Shown: piece after piece, positions 50,118 to 57,883 of the stretch
How positions within the stretch are numbered: the stretch's first letter is position 1
Layout of the letters: every line of letters begins with the position of its first letter
Source of the DNA: JAWKIW01 sp046331175
Lineage (GTDB): Bacteria > Actinomycetota > Acidimicrobiia > Acidimicrobiales > Acidimicrobilacustridaceae
NCBI GenBank assembly: GCA_046331175.1
Contig: JAXLRI010000005.1
Coordinates: 372,001 to 436,000 of the forward strand
Direction of reading: 5' to 3'
DNA length: 64,000 nt
Notes under the pieces: model-generated
The model's database searches: none
Seen by the model: the letters and a program-made list of their open reading frames with translations, nothing else
Told to the model about the DNA's origin: nothing
Program-made: the position numbers and the translations under genes

Positions 50118-50768
50118 ATGGCATCAGCCAAGAAGGCCGCAGCGAAGAAGGCGGCCCCGGCGGCCAAGAAGGCGTCGACCAAGAAGTCCGCTCCGGCCAA
50201 GAAGGCGGCGCCGGCCAAGAAGGCGGCCCCGGCGAAGAAGGCTCCGGCCAAGAAGGCGGCGCCGGCCAAGAAGGCGCCCGCGAAGGCGGCCCCGGCCAAG
50301 AAGGCGGCTCCGGCGGCCAAGAAGTCGGCGCCGGCCAAGGCGGCGGCGCCGGCCAAGAAGGCGGCGGCGAAGAAGGCCGCCCCCCGGAAGCCGGCCTTCG
50401 GGGCCAAGTTCCTCGAGGACCAGCGCAAGCTCCTGCTCGAGGAGCGGGCCACCTACACCCGCCAGGCCGAGCACCTGCAGGCCGAGGCCGACGAGCTGGC
50501 CAACCTCCGCGAGCCGGGCGACGTCCAGTTCGACGAGGAGTCCGGCGAGGGCGACACGCTCGCCGTCGAGCGCGAGCGCGACCTGGCCCTGTCGGCCCAG
50601 GCCCGGGCCGCCATCGAGGAGATCGACCACGCGCTCGCCAAGATCGACGTCGGCACCTACGGCATCTGCGAGGTGTCGGGCCAGGCCATCCCCAAGGAGC
50701 GCCTCGAGGCGATCCCGTGGGCGCGCGAGCGCGTCGAGTACAAGGTCGGAGGGTTCGGGCGCCCCTGA
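50118..50768 (+). CDS. DksA/TraR-like protein with histone-like tail and degenerate zinc finger
   Basis: A 216-residue protein. Residues 1-90 are Lys/Ala/Pro repeats (AKKAAPAKKA) like histone H1 or mycobacterial HupB tails, so it is expected to bind nucleic acid. The rest is DksA/TraR-like: a coiled coil (LEDQRKLLLEERATYTRQAE) and the C-terminal YGICEVSGQAIPKERLEAIPWARERVEYKVGG. The C4 zinc finger is reduced to Cys184; the other three positions are Ser187, Arg205 and Tyr208. ATG 50118 follows GAGGAG. Likely an RNA-polymerase or nucleoid factor; its DksA-type activity would need a zinc-free fold. Confidence 0.85.
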   Translation: MASAKKAAAKKAAPAAKKASTKKSAPAKKAAPAKKAAPAKKAPAKKAAPAKKAPAKAAPAKKAAPAAKKSAPAKAAAPAKKAAAKKAAPRKPAFGAKFLEDQRKLLLEERATYTRQAEHLQAEADELANLREPGDVQFDEESGEGDTLAVERERDLALSAQARAAIEEIDHALAKIDVGTYGICEVSGQAIPKERLEAIPWARERVEYKVGGFGRP

Positions 50769-50784
50769 GCGCCCGGACGTCGCC

Positions 50785-51342
50785 GTGCCCGCCGCGGACC
50801 CCTCGGCCCCCGACGGGGCCGCGACGGCTCCGGACCCGGACCCGGCGTCACGCCGGTCGCACTGGCTGCTCGTCGCCGTCGTCGCCGCCCTCGTCGTCGG
50901 CCTCGACCAGCTCACCAAGTGGTGGGCGGTGCAGAACCTCAGCACGCGCACCGTCGACGTCGTGTGGACGCTGCGGCTGAACCTCACCTACAACCCCGGG
51001 GCGGCCTTCAGCACCTTCTCGGGCGGTCGGTGGGGTCCGGTGATCGCCGTCCTGGCCTTCGTCATCATCGGCTACCTCGTGTGGCAGGGCCGCACCCTCA
51101 CGAGCCGGTGGGGCGCGGTCGCCATCGGCCTGATCATCGGGGGCGCGCTCGGCAACCTCGTCGATCGCGTCGCCCGGGGCGACGGCGGGTTCCTGTCGGG
51201 GCGGGTGGTCGACTTCATCGACCTCCAGTGGTGGCCGGTGTTCAACGTCGCCGACATGGGCGTCGTGGTCGGCGGCATCCTGCTCGTCGTGGTCACGGTG
51301 TTCGGGTCCGACCCCGGCGCCCCGGCCGCCGACGCCTCGTGA
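50785..51342 (+). CDS. lspA: Lipoprotein signal peptidase LspA
   Basis: Membrane aspartyl protease of 185 residues that removes prolipoprotein signal peptides. A Pro/Ala/Asp-rich N terminus of ~25 residues precedes four helices. Catalytic Asp127 sits in GNLVDRVARGDGGF and Asp157 in FNVADMGVVVGG; NPGAAFS and VVDFIDL are also conserved. It would process the lipoproteins seen in this window. GTG 50785 is 16 bases after the DksA-like gene stop, so it probably shares its operon. Confidence 0.93.
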   Translation: MPAADPSAPDGAATAPDPDPASRRSHWLLVAVVAALVVGLDQLTKWWAVQNLSTRTVDVVWTLRLNLTYNPGAAFSTFSGGRWGPVIAVLAFVIIGYLVWQGRTLTSRWGAVAIGLIIGGALGNLVDRVARGDGGFLSGRVVDFIDLQWWPVFNVADMGVVVGGILLVVVTVFGSDPGAPAADAS

Positions 51343-51355
51343 CCGGGTCGCGCCG

Positions 51356-52279
51356 GTGACCGAGCACCGCGAGGTCGTGCCCGCGGCGCTCGACGGCGAG
51401 CGCATCGACCGGGTCGTCACGCTCATCACCGGCTGCAGCCGCAGCGAGGCCGCCGTCCTCATCGCCGACGGTCGCGTGCACGTCGACGGCGAGGCGGTCA
51501 CCGTGCGGTCGCGCCGCCTGGCCGAGGGCGACGAGGTGGTGGTCGACCGCGACGTCACCGCCGAGCTGGCCGCGCCCGAGCCGGATCCGTCCGTCACCTT
51601 CACCGTGGCCCACGCCGACGACGCCGTCATCGTCGTCGACAAGCCACCGGGCCTGGTCGTGCACCCGGGCTCGGGCAACCGCGGCGGCACGCTGGTGAAC
51701 GGCCTGCTGGCCCGCTACCCCGAGATCGAGGGCGTCGGGGGCGATCCCGACCGGCCCGGCATCGTCCACCGCCTCGACAAGGACACCTCGGGGCTGCTCG
51801 TGGTCGCCCGCACCGAAGCCGCCCACGCCGACCTCGTCGCCCAGCTGCAGGACCGCTCGGTCGAGCGGAGCTACCGGGCCCTGGTGTGGGGTCGCTTCGA
51901 GGTGCCCGCCGGCCTCATCGAGGGCGGCATCGGCCGCTCCCGCCGCGACAAGACCCGGATGGCCGTGAGCGCCGCCGGCAAGGAGGCCCGGACGCGCTAC
52001 GAGGTGCTCGCCACCTACGCCGAGCCGGTCGACGTGTCCCTGCTGCGGTGCCGCCTCGAGACGGGGCGCACCCACCAGATCCGCGTGCACCTGTCGTCGA
52101 TCGGCCACGCCGTCGTGGGCGACGCCACCTACGGCGGTGGCCGCGAGTCGTTCCCGGTGCCCCGCTTCTTCCTCCACGCCGCCGAGCTGGCCTTCGACCA
52201 CCCCGACGACGGCGGGCGCCGGTCGTTCTCCTCGCCCCTGCCCGACGACCTCGCCGCCGTCCTCGCCCGCCTGGCGTGA
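51356..52279 (+). CDS. rluD: Ribosomal large-subunit pseudouridine synthase RluD-like
   Basis: A 307-residue RluA-family pseudouridine synthase. N-terminal S4 domain (ERIDRVVTLITGCSRSEAAVLI), then VVDKPPGLVVHPG and the catalytic HRLDKDTSGLLVV with Asp141, followed by SYRALVWGR and the C-terminal GRTHQIRVHL. RluD modifies helix 69 of 23S rRNA; whether this enzyme is RluD, RluC or a generalist cannot be told. 13 bases after lspA; lspA-rluD order is common. Confidence 0.92.
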   Translation: MTEHREVVPAALDGERIDRVVTLITGCSRSEAAVLIADGRVHVDGEAVTVRSRRLAEGDEVVVDRDVTAELAAPEPDPSVTFTVAHADDAVIVVDKPPGLVVHPGSGNRGGTLVNGLLARYPEIEGVGGDPDRPGIVHRLDKDTSGLLVVARTEAAHADLVAQLQDRSVERSYRALVWGRFEVPAGLIEGGIGRSRRDKTRMAVSAAGKEARTRYEVLATYAEPVDVSLLRCRLETGRTHQIRVHLSSIGHAVVGDATYGGGRESFPVPRFFLHAAELAFDHPDDGGRRSFSSPLPDDLAAVLARLA

Positions 52280-52303
52280 CGTGGTCGCCGGCCGCCAGCC
52301 CGC

Positions 52304-52747
52304 TCAGCCCACCCCGGGCCAGGGCGCCTCGCCGCGGGCCATCACGACGATGTCGGCCAGGGTGGTGCCACCCAGGTAGCGGCGCATGTGCTCGCTGACG
52401 TCGGCCCAGATGGCGAGCAGCACGCACTGGCCCTCGTGGTCGCAGGCGCCGTTCTGGTGCGGCTCGCCGAAGTCGCCGACGACGATGGGGCCGTCGACCG
52501 CCGACAGGATGTCGGTGAGGGTGATCTCGTCGGGCGAGCGGGCCAGCACGTAGCCGCCGCCGACGCCCCGCTTGGAGCGGACCAGCCCGGCGCCCTTGAG
52601 CGCCAGCAGGATCTGCTCGAGGTAGGGCTGGGGGAGACCGGTGCGCTCGGCGATGTCGCGCACCGACGTGGGGCCCTCGACGTCGGTGTGGAGCGCGAGC
52701 GAGAGCAGGGCGCGGCTGGCGTAGTCGCCACGGGTCGAGACCTTCAC
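52304..52747 (-). CDS. Rrf2-family transcriptional regulator, two-cysteine variant
   Basis: DNA-binding protein of 147 residues with a winged helix (KVSTRGDYASRALLSLA..., PYLEQILLALKGAGLVRSKRGVGGGYVLAR). The Fe-S ligand region reads ACDHEGQC with Cys102 and Cys108 (spacing x5 as in IscR), but the third position (114) is Trp, not Cys. Two-Cys members still can bind a [2Fe-2S] cluster with another ligand. GTG 52747 gives the usual (M)KVSTRG start; a GTG at 52756 is possible. Target genes unknown; it converges on rluD. Confidence 0.88.
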   Translation of the reverse strand: MKVSTRGDYASRALLSLALHTDVEGPTSVRDIAERTGLPQPYLEQILLALKGAGLVRSKRGVGGGYVLARSPDEITLTDILSAVDGPIVVGDFGEPHQNGACDHEGQCVLLAIWADVSEHMRRYLGGTTLADIVVMARGEAPWPGVG

Positions 52748-52917
52748 GGCGACCACTGTAGGGGCGACCCGGTCGGGTCGGTGGCGACGTCGCCGCCGCC
52801 GAGGGCGCGACGGCGGGTGCGACGGTGGGTGCGACGCCGATCGGACCGTCGCCGGCGCGAGGTGGAGCCGGGGGTCGGCGGGGGCTAGCGTCGGCGGGCG
52901 GGGCGAAAGGGAAGACG

Positions 52918-54024
52918 GTGGACGATCAGCCGCTGCTGCCGGACTACGAGGCCGGGTGCATCACCAACGTGATGGCCGCGCTCGTCGAGCCGCCCGATGC
53001 CGCCCCCGGGTGGATGCCCGTCGCTGCCACCGAGGCCGACCAGATCGTGCTGCTCGTGCTCGACGGCCTCGGGTGGCTGCAGCTGCAGGACCGCCTCGCC
53101 ATCGCGCCCGTGCTGGCCGGCATGGCCGGCGGGTCGATCACCACGGTGGCGCCGTCGACCACGGCCACCGCCCTCACCTCGATCACCACCGGGCTGACCC
53201 CGGGCCAGCACGGGGTCATCGGCTACCGGATGCACGTCGACGGCGACGTGCTGAACGTCTTGCGCTGGCAGGCCAACGGCCGTGACGCCCGTGCGCTCAT
53301 CCCGCCCGAGAAGGTGCAGGCGACCGAGCCGTTCCTGTCCCAGCGGCCCGCCGTGGTGACCAAGGCCGAGTTCCGCAACAGCGGCTTCACCATCGCCCAC
53401 CTCGACGGCACCCGGTTCACCGGCTACCGCATGCCCTCCACGCTGGTCGCCGAGATCGACCGGCTGGTCGGTCAGGGCGAGCCGTTCGTCTACGGCTACT
53501 ACGACGGCATCGACAAGGTCGCCCACGAGTACGGGTTCGGGCCGGTCTACGACGCCGAGCTGCGGTCCGTCGACCGCCTGGTCGGCGACCTCCTGGCCGC
53601 CCTCCCGCCGCGGGCCGCGCTCGTCGTCACCGCCGACCACGGCCAGGTCGAGGTGGGCGACCGGCTGGTGCCCCTGGCCGCGGACGTGGTGGCGGCCATG
53701 TCGATGCAGTCGGGCGAGGGGCGGTTCCGATGGTTGCACGCCCGACCGGGGCGAGCCGTCGAGCTGCTCGAGGCCACCCGGGCCTCCCACGGCGACACCG
53801 GCTGGGTGGCCCCCATCGAGCAGGTGCTCGACGAGCAGTGGTTCGGTCCCGTGGTCACCGACGCCACCCGGGCCCGTCTCGGCGACGTGGCGCTGCTGGC
53901 TCGCGCCGACGTCTCCTACGTCGATCCCGACGACAGCGGCCCCTTCGAGCTGGTGGGGCGCCACGGGTCCCTCACGCGCGCCGAGATGCTGGTCCCGCTG
54001 CTGGCCGCGCCGGGCGGGCACTGA
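52918..54024 (+). CDS. Nucleotide pyrophosphatase/phosphodiesterase-like (alkaline phosphatase superfamily)
   Basis: A 368-residue metal-dependent hydrolase of the alkaline-phosphatase superfamily. Metal and nucleophile motifs: VLLVLDGLGWLQL, a nucleophile Thr in VAPSTTATALTSITTG, GYRMHVDGD, YYDGIDKVAHEYG (Asp/His metal site) and VVTADHGQVEVGD. No signal peptide, so apparently cytoplasmic. A TAGCGT -10 candidate at 52886-52891 and AAAGGGA before the GTG suggest leadered translation. Substrate unknown. Confidence 0.85.
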   Translation: MDDQPLLPDYEAGCITNVMAALVEPPDAAPGWMPVAATEADQIVLLVLDGLGWLQLQDRLAIAPVLAGMAGGSITTVAPSTTATALTSITTGLTPGQHGVIGYRMHVDGDVLNVLRWQANGRDARALIPPEKVQATEPFLSQRPAVVTKAEFRNSGFTIAHLDGTRFTGYRMPSTLVAEIDRLVGQGEPFVYGYYDGIDKVAHEYGFGPVYDAELRSVDRLVGDLLAALPPRAALVVTADHGQVEVGDRLVPLAADVVAAMSMQSGEGRFRWLHARPGRAVELLEATRASHGDTGWVAPIEQVLDEQWFGPVVTDATRARLGDVALLARADVSYVDPDDSGPFELVGRHGSLTRAEMLVPLLAAPGGH

Positions 54025-54107
54025 CCCGACCGGCAGCCGGGCGCCACGGTGCGAGCTCCCGCCACTCGAGGTGGCACCGATGCGCCCGATGGGGGAGGAT
54101 CAGCGCC

Positions 54108-54602
54108 GTGCCCGACGACGACCCGACCGTTGAGCGCGGTGAGCTGCTGATCCCGGTCCCGCCGGAGGCCAGCGGCGACGCCGACGCCGAGAGCGCCCCC
54201 GACCACGAGACGATCTCCGAGCCCGCCAAGGTCATGCGGGTCGGCTCGATGATCAAGCAGCTGCTCGACGAGGTGCGCGAGACGCCGCTCGACGAGCCGT
54301 CGCGCGAGCGGTTGAAGGCCATCTACGACACCTCGGTCTCCGAGCTGGGGTCGGCGCTGTCACCCGACCTCCAGGAGGAGCTGGCCCGGCTCACGCTGCC
54401 GTTCTCCGACGACAAGGTGCCCACCGACCTCGAGCTCCGGGTGGCCCAGGCCCAGCTGGTCGGCTGGCTCGAGGGCCTGTTCCACGGCATCCAGGCCACG
54501 CTGTTCGCGCAGCAGATGGCCGCTCGCCAGCAGCTGGAGAAGATGCGGGGCCAGCTGCCCCAGGGCGCCCCCGGCACCGACCGCCCGGGCACGTACCTCT
54601 GA
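54108..54602 (+). CDS. bpa: Bacterial proteasome activator Bpa
   Basis: ATP-independent ring activator of the 20S proteasome. The 164-residue protein has an acidic N terminus, then the family core ISEPAKVMRVGSMIKQLLDEV, DEPSRERLKAIYDTSVSELG and AQAQLVGWLEGLFHGIQATLFAQQMAARQQLEKM (four-helix bundle), and ends in GTYL, the C-terminal HbYX-like tail (GQYL in Mycobacterium) that docks on the proteasome. This implies a proteasome, whose genes are outside the window. GTG start is set by AGGA upstream and the family N terminus. Confidence 0.93.
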   Translation: MPDDDPTVERGELLIPVPPEASGDADAESAPDHETISEPAKVMRVGSMIKQLLDEVRETPLDEPSRERLKAIYDTSVSELGSALSPDLQEELARLTLPFSDDKVPTDLELRVAQAQLVGWLEGLFHGIQATLFAQQMAARQQLEKMRGQLPQGAPGTDRPGTYL

Positions 54603-54689
54603 GGCACGCGCCGACGGAGGCGTCGTCACGGGCAGCCTGGCGGAACCTGCGCCGGGACGCCCGGCGCCCGGTGGTCCGGCACCCGGTGG

Positions 54690-55112
54690 TCAGCAGGGCA
54701 TCTCGATGTCGATGCCGGGGACGGTGGCCCCGGACGCCACGGTGACGGGGTTGTCGAGGTAGTCGGTGGGCCCGCTGGCGCCGAACTCGGCCGAGACGTC
54801 GTAGTCGCCGGCGGGGACCACCAACGTGTACGTGCCGGTCTGGGGATCGCTGGTGGTGGTGATGGGGGTCCCGCCGCCGACGGGCGTGGCGCTGACCGTG
54901 GCGGGGTTGCCGTAGGGGTCGGCGCCGCACCGCAGCACGCCGAGGATGGTGCCCGACGACGGCGGCAGCGTGGCGGCCGCGGCTGCCGCAGTGGACAGGA
55001 CCTGCGGCGCGACCCACGCGCCGGCGGCCGCGGCTGCGCCGAGCCCGAGGGCCCGTCGGCGGGAGACGGGGTCGCGACCCGCGGGCTGGTCGGGGTCGGG
55101 TCGATCGTGCAC
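54690..55112 (-). CDS. Secreted protein with Tat-type signal and Ig-like/CNA-B domain
   Basis: A 140-residue secreted protein. The signal has SRRRALGLGAAAAAGAW, a likely Tat motif with an Ala-rich core, and cleavage near an Ala run. The mature part is a small beta domain (GTILGVLRCGADPYGNPATVSATPVGGGTPITTTSDPQTGTYTLVVPAGDYDVSAEF) like a carboxypeptidase-regulatory/CNA-B fold, with Cys residues at the two ends. GTG 55112 has GGAGG five bases upstream. An alternative GTG at 55169 sits at leaderless spacing from TAGCCT (55179-55184). Confidence 0.7.
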   Translation of the reverse strand: MHDRPDPDQPAGRDPVSRRRALGLGAAAAAGAWVAPQVLSTAAAAAATLPPSSGTILGVLRCGADPYGNPATVSATPVGGGTPITTTSDPQTGTYTLVVPAGDYDVSAEFGASGPTDYLDNPVTVASGATVPGIDIEMPC

Positions 55113-55199
55113 GGATCCTCCAGGTCGCCTGCTCGTCGGCTGCCATCGCACGGTGGTGCGCTCCGCCACGGTCCGACGAGGCTAGCGGGCGGGGCGCCC

Positions 55200-55874
55200 T
55201 CAGAGGTCGAGCGTGCCCTCGGTGCCGACGATGCCGGCCCGGGCCACGGCCTTGGCCTTGGTCCGCCGCAGGTGCTGCCTCGGGCCGCGGGCCACGGTGG
55301 CGGCCAGCTCGAGCGCGGCCGGGAGGACCCCCTCGGGGGCCACGACCTCTCGAACCAGGCCCCGGGCCAGGGCCTCGTCGGCGTCGAGGATCCGACCGGT
55401 CAGGCACAGGTCGCGGGCCACGGCGCCGCCCACCAGGTCGGCCAGCGGCCGGTACACGACGTCGCCGAACGTGTACTCGGGGTGCGAGAAGGTGGTCGTG
55501 GTGGCGGCGATCCGCAGATCGCACAGCACCGCGAGGTCGAACCCGCCGGCCACCGCCGGGCCGTTGCAGGCGGCGACGGTGACGAGCGGGAACGAGGCCA
55601 CGGCGTGGTGGTAGCGGTCGCTCGATGCCCACAGCTCGTCGGCGAAGCTCGGGTCGTCCATGGCCCGCTCGAACTCGCGCAGGTCGAAGCCCGAGCAGAA
55701 GACGTCGCCGGCCCCGGTGACGACCACGACCTTGAGCTCGTCGTCGACGGCGAGGGCGGTGAGCGCCTCGGTGATCTCATCGCGCAGGGCGATCGACAGG
55801 GCGTTGCGCCGGTCGGGCCGGTCGAGCGTGAGGACGGCGATGGCGGGCTCGGGGCGTGCGATCTGCAGGGCCAT
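55200..55874 (-). CDS. Enoyl-CoA hydratase/isomerase family
   Basis: A 224-residue crotonase-fold enzyme acting on acyl-CoA. CoA-binding and oxyanion strands are visible: LDRPDRRNALSIALRDEI, VVVTGAGDVFCSGFDLREFE and NGPAVAGGFDLAVLCDLRIA. Both catalytic Glu of typical hydratases are not clearly aligned (the second region reads HPEYTFGDVVYRP), so isomerase, hydrolase or lyase activity is possible. It is short for the family (~260). A TAGCGT -10 box ends 6 bases before the ATG. Confidence 0.85.
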   Translation of the reverse strand: MALQIARPEPAIAVLTLDRPDRRNALSIALRDEITEALTALAVDDELKVVVVTGAGDVFCSGFDLREFERAMDDPSFADELWASSDRYHHAVASFPLVTVAACNGPAVAGGFDLAVLCDLRIAATTTTFSHPEYTFGDVVYRPLADLVGGAVARDLCLTGRILDADEALARGLVREVVAPEGVLPAALELAATVARGPRQHLRRTKAKAVARAGIVGTEGTLDL

Positions 55875-55880
55875 GGCCGA

Positions 55881-55886
55881 ACGCTA
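55881..55886 (-). promoter_or_regulatory. -10 box (TAGCGT), leaderless
   Basis: TAGCGT on the minus strand ends 6 bases before the enoyl-CoA hydratase ATG at 55874. Confidence 0.42.
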
Positions 55887-56003
55887 CCCGTGCCCCACCG
55901 ACGTGGTCCGGGGCAGGGTTCGGAGCGCGACTCGATCGCGGATCCGCGAGGTCGCGAGGGGCTCCGGCTAGGTTCGCTCCCAATCGGCGGATCGGGAGGA
56001 ACG

Positions 56004-56255
56004 ATGGATCAACCGAAGGCTCCGAGCTCGACGATGGCTCTGGTGTGGGCGCTGCTCGCGATCTTCGTCTGTGGCCCCATCGGCGGGATCCTCGCCATCA
56101 TCTATGGCGGCCGGACGGTTCGCGAGGTCGACGAATCGGGCGGCACCCTGGGTGGCAAGGGTTGGGGGCGCTTCGCCCAGATCGCCGGCTGGTTCTCGGT
56201 CCTCGTCTACGTGGTGGTCTTCATCATCGCCGGCATCACCGTCGCCAGTCGCTGA
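56004..56255 (+). CDS. DUF4190-type small membrane protein
   Basis: An 83-residue protein with two membrane helices (MALVWALLAIFVCGPIGGILAII and VLVYVVVFIIAGI) joined by a basic/Gly loop, KGWGRFAQIAGW. It fits DUF4190, widespread in actinobacteria with no known role. ATG has GGGAGGA before it. A TAGGTT -10 box at 55969-55974 gives a 20-odd-base leader. Confidence 0.75.
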   Translation: MDQPKAPSSTMALVWALLAIFVCGPIGGILAIIYGGRTVREVDESGGTLGGKGWGRFAQIAGWFSVLVYVVVFIIAGITVASR

Positions 56256-56394
56256 CCGCGCCGGCCCGGGGTCCGCTCCCAGGGCACCAAGGCGGTGGAC
56301 CGGGCTTCACCGGGAGCGTGCTGACCATCGGCGGCCAGGGCGATCGGTGGCCAGACGTCGGTCTGCCGTCGTCGTCGGCGGCCGCCGGTGGCGC

Positions 56395-56400
56395 TACGTT
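56395..56400 (+). promoter_or_regulatory. -10 box (TACGTT), leaderless
   Basis: TACGTT ends 7 bases before the GTG at 56408. Confidence 0.4.
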
Positions 56401-56407
56401 GCTCGCC

Positions 56408-56818
56408 GTGCTGCGTCGGGTGGGCTGGACCCTCCTCTCGGCCGTCATCGGCTACATCCTGGCCATCGTCGTCACCTTCGTGGTGCTGTCGGTGGCCTAC
56501 GAGTCGCGGGTCAACCGGCTCGCGGTGCGGCCCGACCGCGACCGCTGGGCCTTCCTCGGTGCGCTGGCCGGCACGGTCGTCGGCGGGGTCGCCGGGTGGT
56601 GGTGGTCCGGTCGCCGCCCGGCCACCGAGGACGAGGCCGACCACGAGGTCCGGGCCGACGAGGAGGCGGTCGACGGCGCGGCCGAGCCGGTCGACGACGA
56701 CGGCGCCGCCGATCCGCCCGACGACGAGCCCGTCGACGGCGCCGACGCTTCCCTCGACGACGGTCCGTCCGGCGCCGCGGGGGCGGTCTCGGACGGCGCG
56801 GAGCCGGTCGATCGCTGA
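56408..56818 (+). CDS. Small membrane protein with acidic tail
   Basis: A 136-residue protein, not recognised. Two helices (LLSAVIGYILAIVVTFVVLSV and AFLGALAGTVVGGVAGWWWSG) with a basic loop between, then a ~70-residue cytoplasmic or outer tail of Asp, Glu, Pro and Ala. The 3' end is duplicated (23-base repeat) across the stop codon. Start is a GTG after a -10 box at leaderless spacing. Confidence 0.65.
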   Translation: MLRRVGWTLLSAVIGYILAIVVTFVVLSVAYESRVNRLAVRPDRDRWAFLGALAGTVVGGVAGWWWSGRRPATEDEADHEVRADEEAVDGAAEPVDDDGAADPPDDEPVDGADASLDDGPSGAAGAVSDGAEPVDR

Positions 56819-56846
56819 CCACGGAGCCGGTCGAGCGCTGACCGCG
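56801..56846 (+). repeat. 23-base tandem duplication over a stop codon
   Basis: GAGCCGGTCGATCGCTGACCACG (56801-56823) is followed by GAGCCGGTCGAGCGCTGACCGCG (56824-56846). The first contains the last codons and TGA of the preceding gene. One more case of a duplicated gene end in this window. Confidence 0.8.
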
Positions 56847-57020
56847 CCCGCGCGCCGCCTCGGCTCGCTGGCGGTGGGCGACGGTCGAGGTGCTCGTGCG
56901 GGCGTTCACGAGGCGTGGCCGACGGCACGGCCAGCCGGGGAACGTCGCTCGCCCGTGGCCGGTTGGACCCGGTGACGCGATCACCCGACCCCGGGGATCG
57001 ACCGAGAGGGAGGTGCCCCC

Positions 57021-57698
57021 ATGGCACTCGCCGGACCGTTCGCACCGGACCCCGCCATCGCCGAGGCGGCGGCGACGTGGTCGCCCGCCGACCGCCTGCG
57101 CACCGTCACCGTCCGACCCATCCGACCCGACGACGCAGAGCGCCTCGGGCGGCTGCTGCGCCGGCTGTCCCGTGACACCGTGCACAAGCGGTTCTTCACC
57201 GCGGTGGTCGACCCGCCGGTGTCGGCCCTGCGCCGCCTCGCCGAGGTCGACCACGCCCGGCGCGAGGCCTTCGTGGCGATCGTGCGCGACGAGGTCGTCG
57301 GGGTGGCCCGGTACGAGGGCCGGCGCGACGACCCGACCGTCGCCGAGGCCGCGGTGGTGGTGGAGGACGCGTGGCAGCGGCGGGGGATCGGCCGCCGCCT
57401 CCTGCGCCACCTCGGCGAGGCGGCGGCGGCCCAGGGCGTCACCCGCTTCACCGCCTCGGCGCTGGCCACCAACGTGGCCCCGGTGCACCTGGCCCGCTCG
57501 CTGGCCCCGCTGGTGGAGGTCCGCCTCGACGGCGGCGAGGTCGCCCTCGTCATCCCGCTGCCCGACGACCGCCGGGACCGGCCGGCGGCGGCCGCCGACC
57601 CGGCGACGAGCGTCGCGGGCGTGCCGTCCGGCGGGTCGTCCGACGTGGGTGGGACACCGGCGGCGGTGCTCCCGGTCGGGCGGGCCGTCGCCGGCTGA
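57021..57698 (+). CDS. GNAT family N-acetyltransferase
   Basis: A 225-residue acetyltransferase. GNAT motif A is VVVEDAWQRRGIGRRLLRHLG (pyrophosphate loop QRRGIG), preceded by GVARYEG. The arginine-rich start of the domain (RPIRPDDAERLGRLLRRLSRDTVHKRFF) resembles the acetyltransferase domain of protein lysine acetyltransferases such as PatA/Pat, where a HKRF-type segment recurs. The last ~40 residues are Ala/Gly/Pro-rich. It could acetylate proteins; acceptor unknown. Confidence 0.85.
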   Translation: MALAGPFAPDPAIAEAAATWSPADRLRTVTVRPIRPDDAERLGRLLRRLSRDTVHKRFFTAVVDPPVSALRRLAEVDHARREAFVAIVRDEVVGVARYEGRRDDPTVAEAAVVVEDAWQRRGIGRRLLRHLGEAAAAQGVTRFTASALATNVAPVHLARSLAPLVEVRLDGGEVALVIPLPDDRRDRPAAAADPATSVAGVPSGGSSDVGGTPAAVLPVGRAVAG

Positions 57699-57726
57699 GG
57701 ATCGGCCCGGCTCCGCGGCGCGGCCC

Positions 57727-57830
57727 TTGCGTCGCTCGCGGCGCGCCGATACGGTGCCGAGGGCGGAGAATCACACCGGTGTAGTTCGTCCACAGCCTGG
57801 GGATGGCGCTTGTGGACGGCCGGTGGACAA
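57727..57830 (+). promoter_or_regulatory. dnaE promoter with DnaA-box-like sites in the leader
   Basis: Promoter TTGCGT (57727-57732), 17-base spacer, TACGGT (57750-57755), start near 57762. In the leader are TCGTCCACA (57786-57794), TGTGGACGG (57811-57819) and GGTGGACAA (57822-57830). The first and the complement of the third match the actinobacterial DnaA box TTGTCCACA at 8 of 9 bases. DnaA could thus control dnaE expression. Confidence 0.45.
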
Positions 57831-57883
57831 CCGCATGGATCGCCCGGTGCGGAGCCGGGCCCGAGCACTCGGAGGGTCCGGCG

